From Bacteroidia bacterium (lineage in GTDB: Bacteria; Bacteroidota; Bacteroidia; B-17B0; Aurantibacillaceae): a stretch of 8,041 bases of DNA. A program made the translations under genes and the position numbers. Where the stretch lies: contig JACMLS010000512.1 in NCBI GenBank assembly GCA_014379485.1, positions 1 through 8,041 of the forward strand. Reading direction: 5' to 3'. Shown one piece after another: positions 1 through 6,574 of this stretch (position 1 is its first letter; the number at the start of each line of letters is the position of its first letter). The notes beneath the pieces are model-generated. The model saw nothing but the letters and a program-made list of their open reading frames with translations, ran no database searches and was not told the DNA's origin.

Positions 1-1
1 A

Positions 2-484
2 GCACTTGTAGGTTTAAAAGCGCGCGCCGGTTATACCAATGGTTACAGCGATCCTGAATTTATTGAAACCCTGCCCGTGTTTCAACTTCCATTTCTCTCT
101 CCTGAAAAAACATACCGTACTTTTCAGTTAGACGGAGATTCCATGCACCCCATTCCGCATGGCGCGTATGTAATTGCAGAATTTGTGCAAGACTGGCGCG
201 ATATTAAAAACGGAACAGCCTGTATTGTTCTTACCACAGACGAGGGCGCCGTTTTTAAAATTGTAGACAATAAACTTAAAGAAGATAAAACACTTTTACT
301 TTCTTCCTTAAACAAAGAGTATGAACCTTATGAAGTAAAAGCAAACGAGGTAAAAGAACTCTGGAAATTTGTGCATTACATGAGCAAAGAACTGCCCGAA
401 GAACAAATGAGCGCAGATAAACTGGCAGCAACCGTAATGAAAATGAATGAGGATCTGAATTTACTTAAGAAGAGAATGAAGTAG
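2..484 (+). CDS. LexA/CI-like transcriptional regulator, S24 peptidase domain (5'-partial)
   Basis: The reading frame is open from base 2, so the N-terminus, where such regulators carry a helix-turn-helix DNA-binding domain, lies outside the window; 160 residues are visible. The S24 serine-lysine self-cleavage domain is well preserved. An Ala-Gly dipeptide (codons 26-31, in ARAGYTNGYSDPEF) matches the cleavage site, GDSM carries the nucleophile Ser (codon 140-142), and VFKIV carries the general-base Lys (codon 257-259). The spacings are 38 residues from Ala to Ser and 39 from Ser to Lys, close to LexA (35 and 37). The tail after about base 380 is charged and probably helical. Family knowledge suggests a repressor relieved by RecA-stimulated self-cleavage, but its targets are not visible. 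It could be a prophage-type CI or XRE-S24 regulator rather than LexA itself. It ends 16 bp from the convergent lipoprotein gene. Confidence 0.85.
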   Translation, partial: ALVGLKARAGYTNGYSDPEFIETLPVFQLPFLSPEKTYRTFQLDGDSMHPIPHGAYVIAEFVQDWRDIKNGTACIVLTTDEGAVFKIVDNKLKEDKTLLLSSLNKEYEPYEVKANEVKELWKFVHYMSKELPEEQMSADKLAATVMKMNEDLNLLKKRMK

Positions 485-500
485 TTTTGTTTTTGGAAAA

Positions 501-1028
501 TTATTTTTCGAAGGTAAAATTTCCTGTAAAATATTCTCCTTCTCCTGAAACGAAGGCGTCTGAAAAATAAACACTACTGATCGTAAATTTTAGTTTTCCA
601 TCCGATTCGCTTATAACTAAAGTTCCTCCGTTGGTTGAGAGGTAACGCGACAACAATCCCTGCGAAAGATCAATGGCCACCTGGTTATCTCCCGGGTTAG
701 CTGCTACAATAGAATAATTTCCGGGGCGCGAAAACGGGTTTTTAGTGAAAGTAAAAGCGGCCGCGTTGTCCACATAGGTGTAAGAACAATCAGGATTTTT
801 TATTTTTGTTGAGCCCGCAAAGTAAACGTAAAAACGTGCGCCCGAATCATTGGTGTTTGTATTATATTTAAAACTAAGGTCGTTGCTGGAAACTGTGCCT
901 TTTTCAAAGGTATATCCCCGGCTCATGCTGTCAGGTTTTCGTTGATCGAGCTTTTTACACGAATACATTTGCAGCAGTAAATAAATGCTTCCGAAAACCA
1001 GTGCGAATCTGTAGATATGAAGTTTCAT
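501..1028 (-). CDS. Predicted small lipoprotein of unknown function
   Basis: This is a 175-residue protein of a family I do not recognise. The N-terminus is a short charged start (MKLHIYR), a hydrophobic stretch at about residues 8-21, then SCKK with Cys24. That is a typical Bacteroidota lipoprotein signal, although the Met-Tyr-Ser before the Cys is not the textbook lipobox. The mature part is rich in Ser, Thr, Asn, Gly and aromatic residues with alternating hydrophobic positions, which suggests an all-beta fold. It ends in a beta-like FTGNFTFEK. No catalytic motif is visible. The likely place is the periplasmic or outer face of the outer membrane. The ATG at 1028 is the natural start because the signal peptide begins there. 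The gene is convergent with the S24 regulator and divergent from the membrane glycosyltransferase, so it is probably transcribed alone. No clear promoter was found. Confidence 0.7.
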   Translation of the reverse strand: MKLHIYRFALVFGSIYLLLQMYSCKKLDQRKPDSMSRGYTFEKGTVSSNDLSFKYNTNTNDSGARFYVYFAGSTKIKNPDCSYTYVDNAAAFTFTKNPFSRPGNYSIVAANPGDNQVAIDLSQGLLSRYLSTNGGTLVISESDGKLKFTISSVYFSDAFVSGEGEYFTGNFTFEK

Positions 1029-1261
1029 AATGAGCTTATTTGTTCAGCTAATTTAAAACCCCAAAGCCTGTTTTTTTAATGGGTTCTCATAACTGGTACG
1101 TTTCTTTTAAGAACTGGAAACCCCTTTAAATTTTATCCGGTTTTTTCAGCAAATCACCGATCAAAAAAAAGACTTATGAACTTTTGTTTTCCTGCCGTTC
1201 GGGCGAACAACACCCTCACGATTGATTAACAAAAGAACGGTAAACGAACCAACGATTAACT

Positions 1262-1330
1262 ACGAACGAACAACGAACAACGACAAACAAACCAACGAAC
1301 CAACGAACCAACGACAAACAAACCAACGAA
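1262..1330. repeat. T-free AACGAAC/AACCAACG low-complexity direct repeats
   Basis: These 69 consecutive bases contain no T on the + strand, and every G sits inside ACGA. The tract is built from short words such as CGAACAA and AACCAACG. A perfect 22-bp direct repeat occurs at 1278-1299 and 1309-1330, 31 bp apart, with AACCAACG copies between. Looser words of the same kind (AACGATTAAC, AAACGAACC) extend back to about 1205. The opposite strand is G/T-rich with four GG doublets. It lies about 25 bp upstream of the putative promoter of the glycosyltransferase gene. Whether it is a protein-binding array or slippage-generated low-complexity DNA cannot be told from one copy. Confidence 0.8.
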
Positions 1331-1353
1331 TAACGTTTTTTTAAAAATTTCCG

Positions 1354-1361
1354 TATCTTGG
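1354..1361 (+). promoter_or_regulatory. Putative Bacteroidota-type -7 promoter element
   Basis: TATCTTGG matches the Bacteroidota -7 consensus TAnnTTTG at all but one specified base. It lies three bases before the ATG at 1365. Transcription would start at or within a few bases of the start codon, giving an essentially leaderless mRNA. This fits the absence of a Shine-Dalgarno sequence. No TTG-type -33 element is visible; a run of T at 1336-1342 sits at about the right distance. Confidence 0.4.
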
Positions 1362-1364
1362 CGC

Positions 1365-3335
1365 ATGCAAAAAAATGTTCAGGTTGCCCTTGCCGGATTC
1401 ATCGCAGTCATAGCCCTTTTTCTTGTTTATTCCAATCATTTTAATAACCCTTTTGAGCTTGATGATTCGCATACCATTGTAAACAATTATGCCATTCGCG
1501 AATTTACGCCAGCTAAATATTTTTCAGATTCGCAAACCTCCAGTTCACTTCCACGCAACCAGGCTTACCGGCCGGGCGTTACCACTTTAAATGCCGCAGA
1601 TTATGCTATGTGGAGCAAAGTTCCGGGAGAGAATCCGCAGCCAAAATGGTTTCACGTAAGTATTTTTATTGCCTTCGTTTTACTTTGCATTCTCCTGTTT
1701 TTCTTTTACAATAAGATCTTTGAGCTTACTTTTCCGCAAGGAAAATATAATCAGTGGCTGGCATTTTTTGCTGCGGCTTTTTTCTCATTTCATACAGCAA
1801 ATGCAGAAACGATCAATTACATTATTGCGCGGGCAGATTCTTTTTCAACACTAATGGTCATAACTGCTTTTCTGACTTACATCTACCTTCCTAAATACAG
1901 AAAAATCCAATTATTTCTTATTCCTATGGCGATTGGTTTTTTTGTAAAAGAGCCAACAATAATGTTTGCGCCCCTCTTGTTTCTTTTCATTTATTTTTTC
2001 GAAGAAAACGCATCTCTTACTTTCAAAGAAATTTTTTCAAAGAAATTCACGAAACCTTTGTTAGTGGTTTTGCCGGCAATTATTCTTGGAATTACTCTTA
2101 TTGTTTTTGCAAAAAAAATGACACCCCCAACCTGGAGTTCAGGTGCGGAGAGCATAAGCACTATCAATTATTTCCTCACCAATTTCTTTTCGGTAGTACA
2201 TTACCTCGGAAATTTTATTATTCCCGCTAACCTCGCTGCAGACACAGATTGGTTGATCCTTGAAAATCGTTTTGATGACCGTATCCTTGTTGGATTCGCA
2301 GTTATTGTTGCCTTATTGGCTCTTGCAGTAAAATGCTCAGCAAAAAAAGAAACACGACCCATTGCTTTCGGAATTCTCTGGTTTTTTGTAACACTTATTC
2401 CAACATCAACTATTTTTCCGTTTTCAGAACCCAATAACGATCACCGTACTTTTTTCGGTTATATAGGATTAGTACTTGCTGTTGTAAACGGGGCGGGACT
2501 TTTAATTTATAAATTCTCAGATCCTAAAAAAAGGCCGGCGTTCCTAGTTCCGTTGTTGGCTGGTGCCGGAATTGTTGTTCTCTCCTGTCACGCTTACGGA
2601 GTAGTTCAGCGCAACAAAGTGTGGGCAGACTCAGAATCTTTGTGGCAGGATGCGGTAAAAAAATGTCCGAACAGCGGCAGAATCTGGATGAACCTTGGCC
2701 TTGCCCAAATGCAAAAAGGCAATCTTGAAAGTGCATTGGTAAATTTTAAAAAAACAAAAGAACTCTGGCCTTACTACTCTTACGTTTACATTAATCTCGG
2801 GATTTTAAAGAATAGATTAGGACAGATCCAGGAAGCGGAAACAGATTTTCTGACCGGTATAAATTATGGAGATGAGATACCTGACGCCTATTATTATTAT
2901 GGAACATTTCTGATGGAAAAGAACAGGGTTGGCGATGCAAAAAGAATTTGTAACCAGGGCCTGGAGAAAAGTCCTTATAGCGCAGATCTTTTAAGTTTAA
3001 AAAGCCGTATTGATGCTGCAGATGTAAGCGTTTCTAATATGTTAGAATTGGTTAAGAAATTTCCTACAGCAGACAACTATGTAAATTTAAGCCTTGCGCA
3101 TTATAACGCAAAAGATTACAAGGCTTGTATAAACGCGGCCAACGAGGCAGTAAAAATAAAACCTGATTATGGTGTTGCGTGGAATAACATTTGTTCTGCA
3201 TACAATATGCTCAGAGATTGGGATAATGCAATTTTGGCCGGACAAAAAGCAATTCAGATCGATCCGCAAAACCAATTGTTTGTAGCTAATTTAAAACTTG
3301 CTTTAGAAAATCAACAGAAGAACAAACCAAACTAA
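1365..3335 (+). CDS. TMTC-like GT-C membrane glycosyltransferase with C-terminal TPRs
   Basis: This 656-residue protein has about ten hydrophobic segments (residues 1-415) followed by a soluble helical-repeat region. The first extracytoplasmic loop begins with FELDDSHTIVNN, whose acidic pair (D33-D34) sits where GT-C enzymes keep catalytic acids. It continues with YRPGVTT (68-74) and WFHVS (95-99). Later marks are ARADS (155-159), KEP (195-197), a Pro-rich loop ending in DTDW, and NNDHRTFFGY (357-366). All resemble conserved blocks of TMTC proteins, which in animals O-mannosylate cadherins using dolichyl-phosphate-mannose (GT105). About five TPR-like units follow from residue 438 (GRIWMNLGLAQMQKGNLESA) to 640, probably on the extracytoplasmic side for acceptor binding. 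The natural inference is transfer of a polyprenyl-phosphate-linked sugar to a protein or glycan, but donor and acceptor are unknown. The stop overlaps the start of the carbamoyltransferase gene by one base. Confidence 0.8.
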   Translation: MQKNVQVALAGFIAVIALFLVYSNHFNNPFELDDSHTIVNNYAIREFTPAKYFSDSQTSSSLPRNQAYRPGVTTLNAADYAMWSKVPGENPQPKWFHVSIFIAFVLLCILLFFFYNKIFELTFPQGKYNQWLAFFAAAFFSFHTANAETINYIIARADSFSTLMVITAFLTYIYLPKYRKIQLFLIPMAIGFFVKEPTIMFAPLLFLFIYFFEENASLTFKEIFSKKFTKPLLVVLPAIILGITLIVFAKKMTPPTWSSGAESISTINYFLTNFFSVVHYLGNFIIPANLAADTDWLILENRFDDRILVGFAVIVALLALAVKCSAKKETRPIAFGILWFFVTLIPTSTIFPFSEPNNDHRTFFGYIGLVLAVVNGAGLLIYKFSDPKKRPAFLVPLLAGAGIVVLSCHAYGVVQRNKVWADSESLWQDAVKKCPNSGRIWMNLGLAQMQKGNLESALVNFKKTKELWPYYSYVYINLGILKNRLGQIQEAETDFLTGINYGDEIPDAYYYYGTFLMEKNRVGDAKRICNQGLEKSPYSADLLSLKSRIDAADVSVSNMLELVKKFPTADNYVNLSLAHYNAKDYKACINAANEAVKIKPDYGVAWNNICSAYNMLRDWDNAILAGQKAIQIDPQNQLFVANLKLALENQQKNKPN

Positions 3336-5089
3336 TGAAGATACTGGGATTTAATTGTTACGGGCACGATTCAGCGGCTTCGCTGATCATAGATAATAAA
3401 GTTGTTTTTGCTGTAGAAGAAGAACGCCTTAATCGTAAAAAACATTACGGCGGCGTTCCGGTAGAATCAATTAAAGCCTGTTTAAAATACGGAGGTATTA
3501 AATTTTCTGATCTCGATCACATTACTTTTTTCTGGAAGCCATCTATTTCTTATTCTAAAGTTCCGGTTTATCTTTTAAAGTTCTGGGATAAAGTTCCGAC
3601 GTTGATGCGCGAACAAAAAGATTTTTCTGTAGAAGAGAATTTAGGTATGCTCAATTACCTTGGACAAATGCGCAAACTTCCAAAAACATTAAAAGAAATT
3701 TTTCCGGGAGAAAAAGCAAAATTTAAATTTCATTTGCTAGAGCACCACATGTGCCACGCAGCTTCTGCGTATTATCCAACGCCGTATGACGAAGCTGCTA
3801 TTTTTACAATTGATGGAGCAGGGGAGTGGACCACTTCTTTACAAGCTTACGGAAGAGGAAATAAAATTCATAAAATATCTTCTGTTGATACTCCGTATTC
3901 GCTTGGCGCTTTTTACCAGGCAGTTTCACGTCACCTCGGTTTTAAATTAATTGAAGGCCCCGGAAAATTAATGGGCCTTGCTTCTTACGGAAGACGTGAT
4001 ACAAAAACGTATCACGAAATGAAAAAATTATTTCAGTTTACAGATACGGGCGGATTTAAATTTGATATGGATTTTTTCTCTTACCACTATACACGTAAAA
4101 GCGGTGTGAGTAAAAGATTTACAGACGAATTTGGTCCATCAAAAACAGAAGGTAAAAACTGGACTGACCATGAACTGGAAATTGCATCGGCCGCACAGCA
4201 AATTGTTGAAGATGTAATTTTACACATGGTGCGCCACCTAAAAAAAATTACCCGTATGGATAATTTGTGCATTGCAGGTGGTGTTGGCTTAAACTCTGTA
4301 ACCAACGGATTAATTGCCAAAGAAAATTTATTTAAAAATATTTTTGTTCAGCCCGCCGCCGGAGATTCCGGTACAGCAATGGGTTCAGCGCTTTTATACA
4401 ATCATCATTACCTTGATCAGAAAAGAGAATTCGTAATGGAAACCGCTTTCCTTGGTCCGGGTTTTGAAGATGATGCTTATGAAGCTGCGTTGAAAAAATA
4501 CGATCTTCCTTATGTAAAAACGCAAAAAAATTACGCAACTTTTGCTGCGAAGAAATTAAACGAAGGAAAAATTTTAGGTTGGTTCCAGGGTAAAATGGAA
4601 TTCGGTCCACGCGCTTTAGGAAACAGAAGCATCATCGGTTCTCCGCTCGTGCAAGACATGAAAGAAGTGCTGAACGCCCGCGTAAAATTTCGTGAAGGTT
4701 TTCGCCCTTTCGCCGCAATTGTATTAGAAGAAGAATGCGGAAAATATTTCGATTGCGATTTTCCAAATCCTTATATGCTTTTTGTTTACAATGTACTTCC
4801 TGAATATCTCGGAAAACTTCCCGCTATAACACACGTAGATAAATCCGTACGAATACAAACTGTAAACAAAACAGAAAACCCTCAAATGCGCGAGTTGCTC
4901 GAAGCATTTAAAAAAGAAAGCGGCTATTCTGTTTTAGTAAACACCTCTTTCAACATTCGCGGAGAACCAATTGTTTGCACACCCGAAGAAGCTGTAGACA
5001 GTTTCAGTCGCGCCGACATGGATTATCTGGTTATGGGAAATTACGTTGTTGCTAAGAAAGGTGATGCAGGAAGTTTGGCGGGGTTGTGA
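3335..5089 (+). CDS. NodU/TobZ-family carbamoyltransferase
   Basis: This 584-residue cytoplasmic enzyme is full length for the family. Members activate carbamoyl phosphate with ATP to carbamoyl-adenylate and pass the carbamoyl group to a hydroxyl, usually on a sugar, nodulation factor or antibiotic. The N-terminal Kae1-like ASKHA domain (about 1-355) shows GFNCYGHDSAA (5-15), EEERLNR (28-34), the metal-binding HxxxH as H137 and H141 within HHMCHAASAYY, the phosphate loop DGAGEW, GGVGLN (315-320) and GDSGTAMG (343-350) with the likely metal ligand D344. The C-terminal domain (about 360-584) shows QGKMEFGPRALGNRSI (418-433), REGFRPFA and NTSFNIRGEP (536-545). No key residue appears to be missing. 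The start overlaps the preceding stop (TAATG), implying coupled translation with the TMTC-like glycosyltransferase, so the acceptor is probably a glycan or lipid-linked sugar handled by that protein. The exact acceptor cannot be read from sequence. Confidence 0.93.
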   Translation: MKILGFNCYGHDSAASLIIDNKVVFAVEEERLNRKKHYGGVPVESIKACLKYGGIKFSDLDHITFFWKPSISYSKVPVYLLKFWDKVPTLMREQKDFSVEENLGMLNYLGQMRKLPKTLKEIFPGEKAKFKFHLLEHHMCHAASAYYPTPYDEAAIFTIDGAGEWTTSLQAYGRGNKIHKISSVDTPYSLGAFYQAVSRHLGFKLIEGPGKLMGLASYGRRDTKTYHEMKKLFQFTDTGGFKFDMDFFSYHYTRKSGVSKRFTDEFGPSKTEGKNWTDHELEIASAAQQIVEDVILHMVRHLKKITRMDNLCIAGGVGLNSVTNGLIAKENLFKNIFVQPAAGDSGTAMGSALLYNHHYLDQKREFVMETAFLGPGFEDDAYEAALKKYDLPYVKTQKNYATFAAKKLNEGKILGWFQGKMEFGPRALGNRSIIGSPLVQDMKEVLNARVKFREGFRPFAAIVLEEECGKYFDCDFPNPYMLFVYNVLPEYLGKLPAITHVDKSVRIQTVNKTENPQMRELLEAFKKESGYSVLVNTSFNIRGEPIVCTPEEAVDSFSRADMDYLVMGNYVVAKKGDAGSLAGL

Positions 5090-5102
5090 ATTTAACTCCA
5101 TC

Positions 5103-5192
5103 TTTACCACTAAGAACACTAAGGGCCACTAAGTTTTCACTGAGAGAGTCTTAGTGAAAGCTTAGTGTTTTCTAAGTGCCCTAAGTGGTGAA
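5103..5192. repeat. Imperfect inverted repeat made of CACTAAG heptamers
   Basis: Two arms of about 45 bp surround a centre near 5147. The left arm has CACTAAG at 5108, 5117 and 5127 and CACTGAG at 5138. The right arm has CTTAGTG at 5150 and 5161 and CTAAGTG at 5172 and 5181. Start-to-start steps of 9, 10 and 11 bp are mirrored by 11, 11 and 9. The arms pair over most of their length with one single-base indel and a few mismatches, so a transcript from either strand could form a long hairpin. It fills nearly the whole gap between two convergent genes. Neither strand has a U-run directly after the hairpin, so it is not a classical intrinsic terminator. It could still block read-through, or be a dispersed palindromic repeat. 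Confidence 0.9.
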
Positions 5193-5201
5193 AAAAGAAT
5201 T

Positions 5202-6509
5202 CTATTTCACCCCGTATTTCTTCAAATACTTCTCATACTGTATTTCCTGAGAATTTTTCAGATTGAGTTTTCTTCCCTCAATAAAAGCGTAAAGAACTTT
5301 GTTGGTTCTCATATCCAAAGCATCGCCTTCAGAAACAAAAAGTGTGGCAATTTTATTTTGCTCAACACTTCCTGCTTTGGTTTCTACGCCAAGAATTTTT
5401 GCGGTGTTGTAAGAGATAGACATAAGCGCCTGTTCTTTGGTTAAACCGTATGCGCAAGCTGTACCCGCTAAGAATGGAAGGTTGCGTGCTCCGGGCGCTT
5501 CCTGGTCTCCAGCGGTTTGCAAACAGAACAATACAGAATCTTTTTGTAAGAGGTAAGCTAATTTGTAAGGCAAATCAATATCATCGTCATTTTTTTCAGG
5601 AAGGTCGTGTACACGATTGATCATAACAGAAGCATTTGCTGCTTTTAATTCCTTAGTTACTTTCCAGGCATCTCTTGCTCCCACCAAAACAATTTTTTTA
5701 ATTCCGAATTCTTTGCAAAGATTTACAGCGGCCAAAATATCTTTTACATAATCAGTATGAATGTAAAGATTTTGTGTGCCGTTAAAAATTCCTTTCATGG
5801 CCTCAAAGCGAAGATTTTTTTCTTCTTTGGCAGGATTTAAATTGTATGCTTTTGAATCTGTAAAGAATTTTTTAAGATCGTTCAATTGAATTTCATATTG
5901 ACTTACAGCGGGTTCTTTCTTTTCTTCTTCTCCGCGTCTTGACGAACCGCTTTGTGATTTAGGAAAATTCAAATGCACACCATCATCCATTTTCAGAACA
6001 GCATCTTCCCAGTTCCACGAATCTAATGAAACAACAGAAGAAGTTCCTGAGATCAAACCACCGCGCGGTGTAACCTGGCAATACATAACACCGTTTGTTC
6101 TCATAGTAGAATTTACTTTAGAATCTGCATTGAAAGCAATCAAAGATCTTACGTGCGGATTAATTGTGCCCACTTCATTAAAATCTAAAGTGGCACGCAC
6201 AGCTTCCACTTCTGCCAAACCTAAAGTAGAATTAGGAATAATAAATCCCGGATAAATATGTTTGCCTGCAATGTTGATCACAGTATCGTATTTAGCCGGA
6301 TCAATTTTTGTAACCAAAGCATCGCCCACAAGATCAATCACTCCATTGCGAAAACCCACAATAGAATTCTCAATTACTTTCCCATTTCCAATATGAAGAA
6401 ATCCATTCATCAATAAAACGGATTTGCTCTGCTTTGGAGCCGGCACTGGATTCTGCGCCTGCAATTGAAATGCAGTTATCAAAATTAAAATCTGAAATAA
6501 TTTTTTCAT
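5202..6509 (-). CDS. Secreted amidohydrolase-superfamily protein with degenerate metal site
   Basis: This 435-residue protein starts at the ATG at 6509, which begins a clear signal peptide (MKKLFQILILITAFQLQAQ, probable cleavage after A18). An in-frame extension to 6605 would overlap the upstream gene and bury the signal. Residues 30-90 have the N-terminal beta-sandwich pattern of imidazolonepropionase-like amidohydrolases (HIGNGKVIENSIVGFRNGVI, then GKHIYPGFI), and the C-terminus has the matching GLTKEQAL and NTAKILGVE blocks. The PG(L/F)I-xx-HxH motif that binds metal reads PNST here, with Asn93-Ser94-Thr95 in place of His-x-His. The second-histidine region reads VLVGARDAW and the usual catalytic-Asp region reads QTAGDQEAP. 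One His remains in NLYIHTD. A charged linker (SSRRGEEEKKEP) interrupts the middle. Probably a periplasmic non-catalytic or altered partner of the intact amidohydrolase encoded 65 bp upstream in the same operon. Confidence 0.8.
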   Translation of the reverse strand: MKKLFQILILITAFQLQAQNPVPAPKQSKSVLLMNGFLHIGNGKVIENSIVGFRNGVIDLVGDALVTKIDPAKYDTVINIAGKHIYPGFIIPNSTLGLAEVEAVRATLDFNEVGTINPHVRSLIAFNADSKVNSTMRTNGVMYCQVTPRGGLISGTSSVVSLDSWNWEDAVLKMDDGVHLNFPKSQSGSSRRGEEEKKEPAVSQYEIQLNDLKKFFTDSKAYNLNPAKEEKNLRFEAMKGIFNGTQNLYIHTDYVKDILAAVNLCKEFGIKKIVLVGARDAWKVTKELKAANASVMINRVHDLPEKNDDDIDLPYKLAYLLQKDSVLFCLQTAGDQEAPGARNLPFLAGTACAYGLTKEQALMSISYNTAKILGVETKAGSVEQNKIATLFVSEGDALDMRTNKVLYAFIEGRKLNLKNSQEIQYEKYLKKYGVK

Positions 6510-6533
6510 TGTATAATTTTTTAATTGAATTTT

Positions 6534-6561
6534 TCTACTGTGCTCTATTGTTTCTATTGTG
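6534..6561. repeat. Three 9-10 bp tandem units in the amidohydrolase intercistronic gap
   Basis: The + strand reads TCTACTGTGC (6534-6543), TCTATTGTT (6544-6552) and TCTATTGTG (6553-6561), three adjacent copies of one word with small changes. They fill nearly half of the 65-bp spacer between the two amidohydrolase genes and lie about 25 bp upstream of the second start codon on the minus strand. The spacing is close to one helical turn, so it could be a small binding array, but chance in AT-rich spacer DNA is also plausible. Confidence 0.45.
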
Positions 6562-6574
6562 GTTGAAAATAGGG

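Larger units (their letters stand above)
1029..1364. other. Divergent intergenic spacer with repeat tract and promoter
   Basis: This 336-bp non-coding stretch separates the divergent lipoprotein and glycosyltransferase genes. The half near the lipoprotein gene (1029-1190) is AT-rich with several A and T runs and no structure I can name. A small palindrome, GTTCG-GG-CGAAC, lies at 1197-1208. From about 1205 the composition shifts to A and C on the + strand, ending in the T-free repeat tract at 1262-1330. A T-run followed by A-rich sequence (1336-1347) and a TAnnTTTG-like element lead into the start codon at 1365. No open frame with coding character and no tRNA-like fold was seen. Confidence 0.7.

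Noticed and set aside
77..79. GTG as start of the S24 protein
   Set aside because: The upstream frame is open and carries the conserved ARAGYTNGYSDPEF cleavage-site region, so the gene begins outside the window.
1040..1060. Promoter for the lipoprotein gene (TAAATTAG on the minus strand)
   Set aside because: It differs from TAnnTTTG at one position and has no -33 element at a suitable distance, so in AT-rich spacer it is not distinguishable from chance.
1262..1330. CRISPR array or phage attachment repeats
   Set aside because: Repeat units are short and overlapping with no unique spacers, and there are no cas or integrase genes nearby.
5103..5192. Intrinsic bidirectional terminator
   Set aside because: The hairpin is much longer and more AT-rich than typical, and neither strand has a U-run immediately after it. 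It is kept as an inverted repeat of unknown role.
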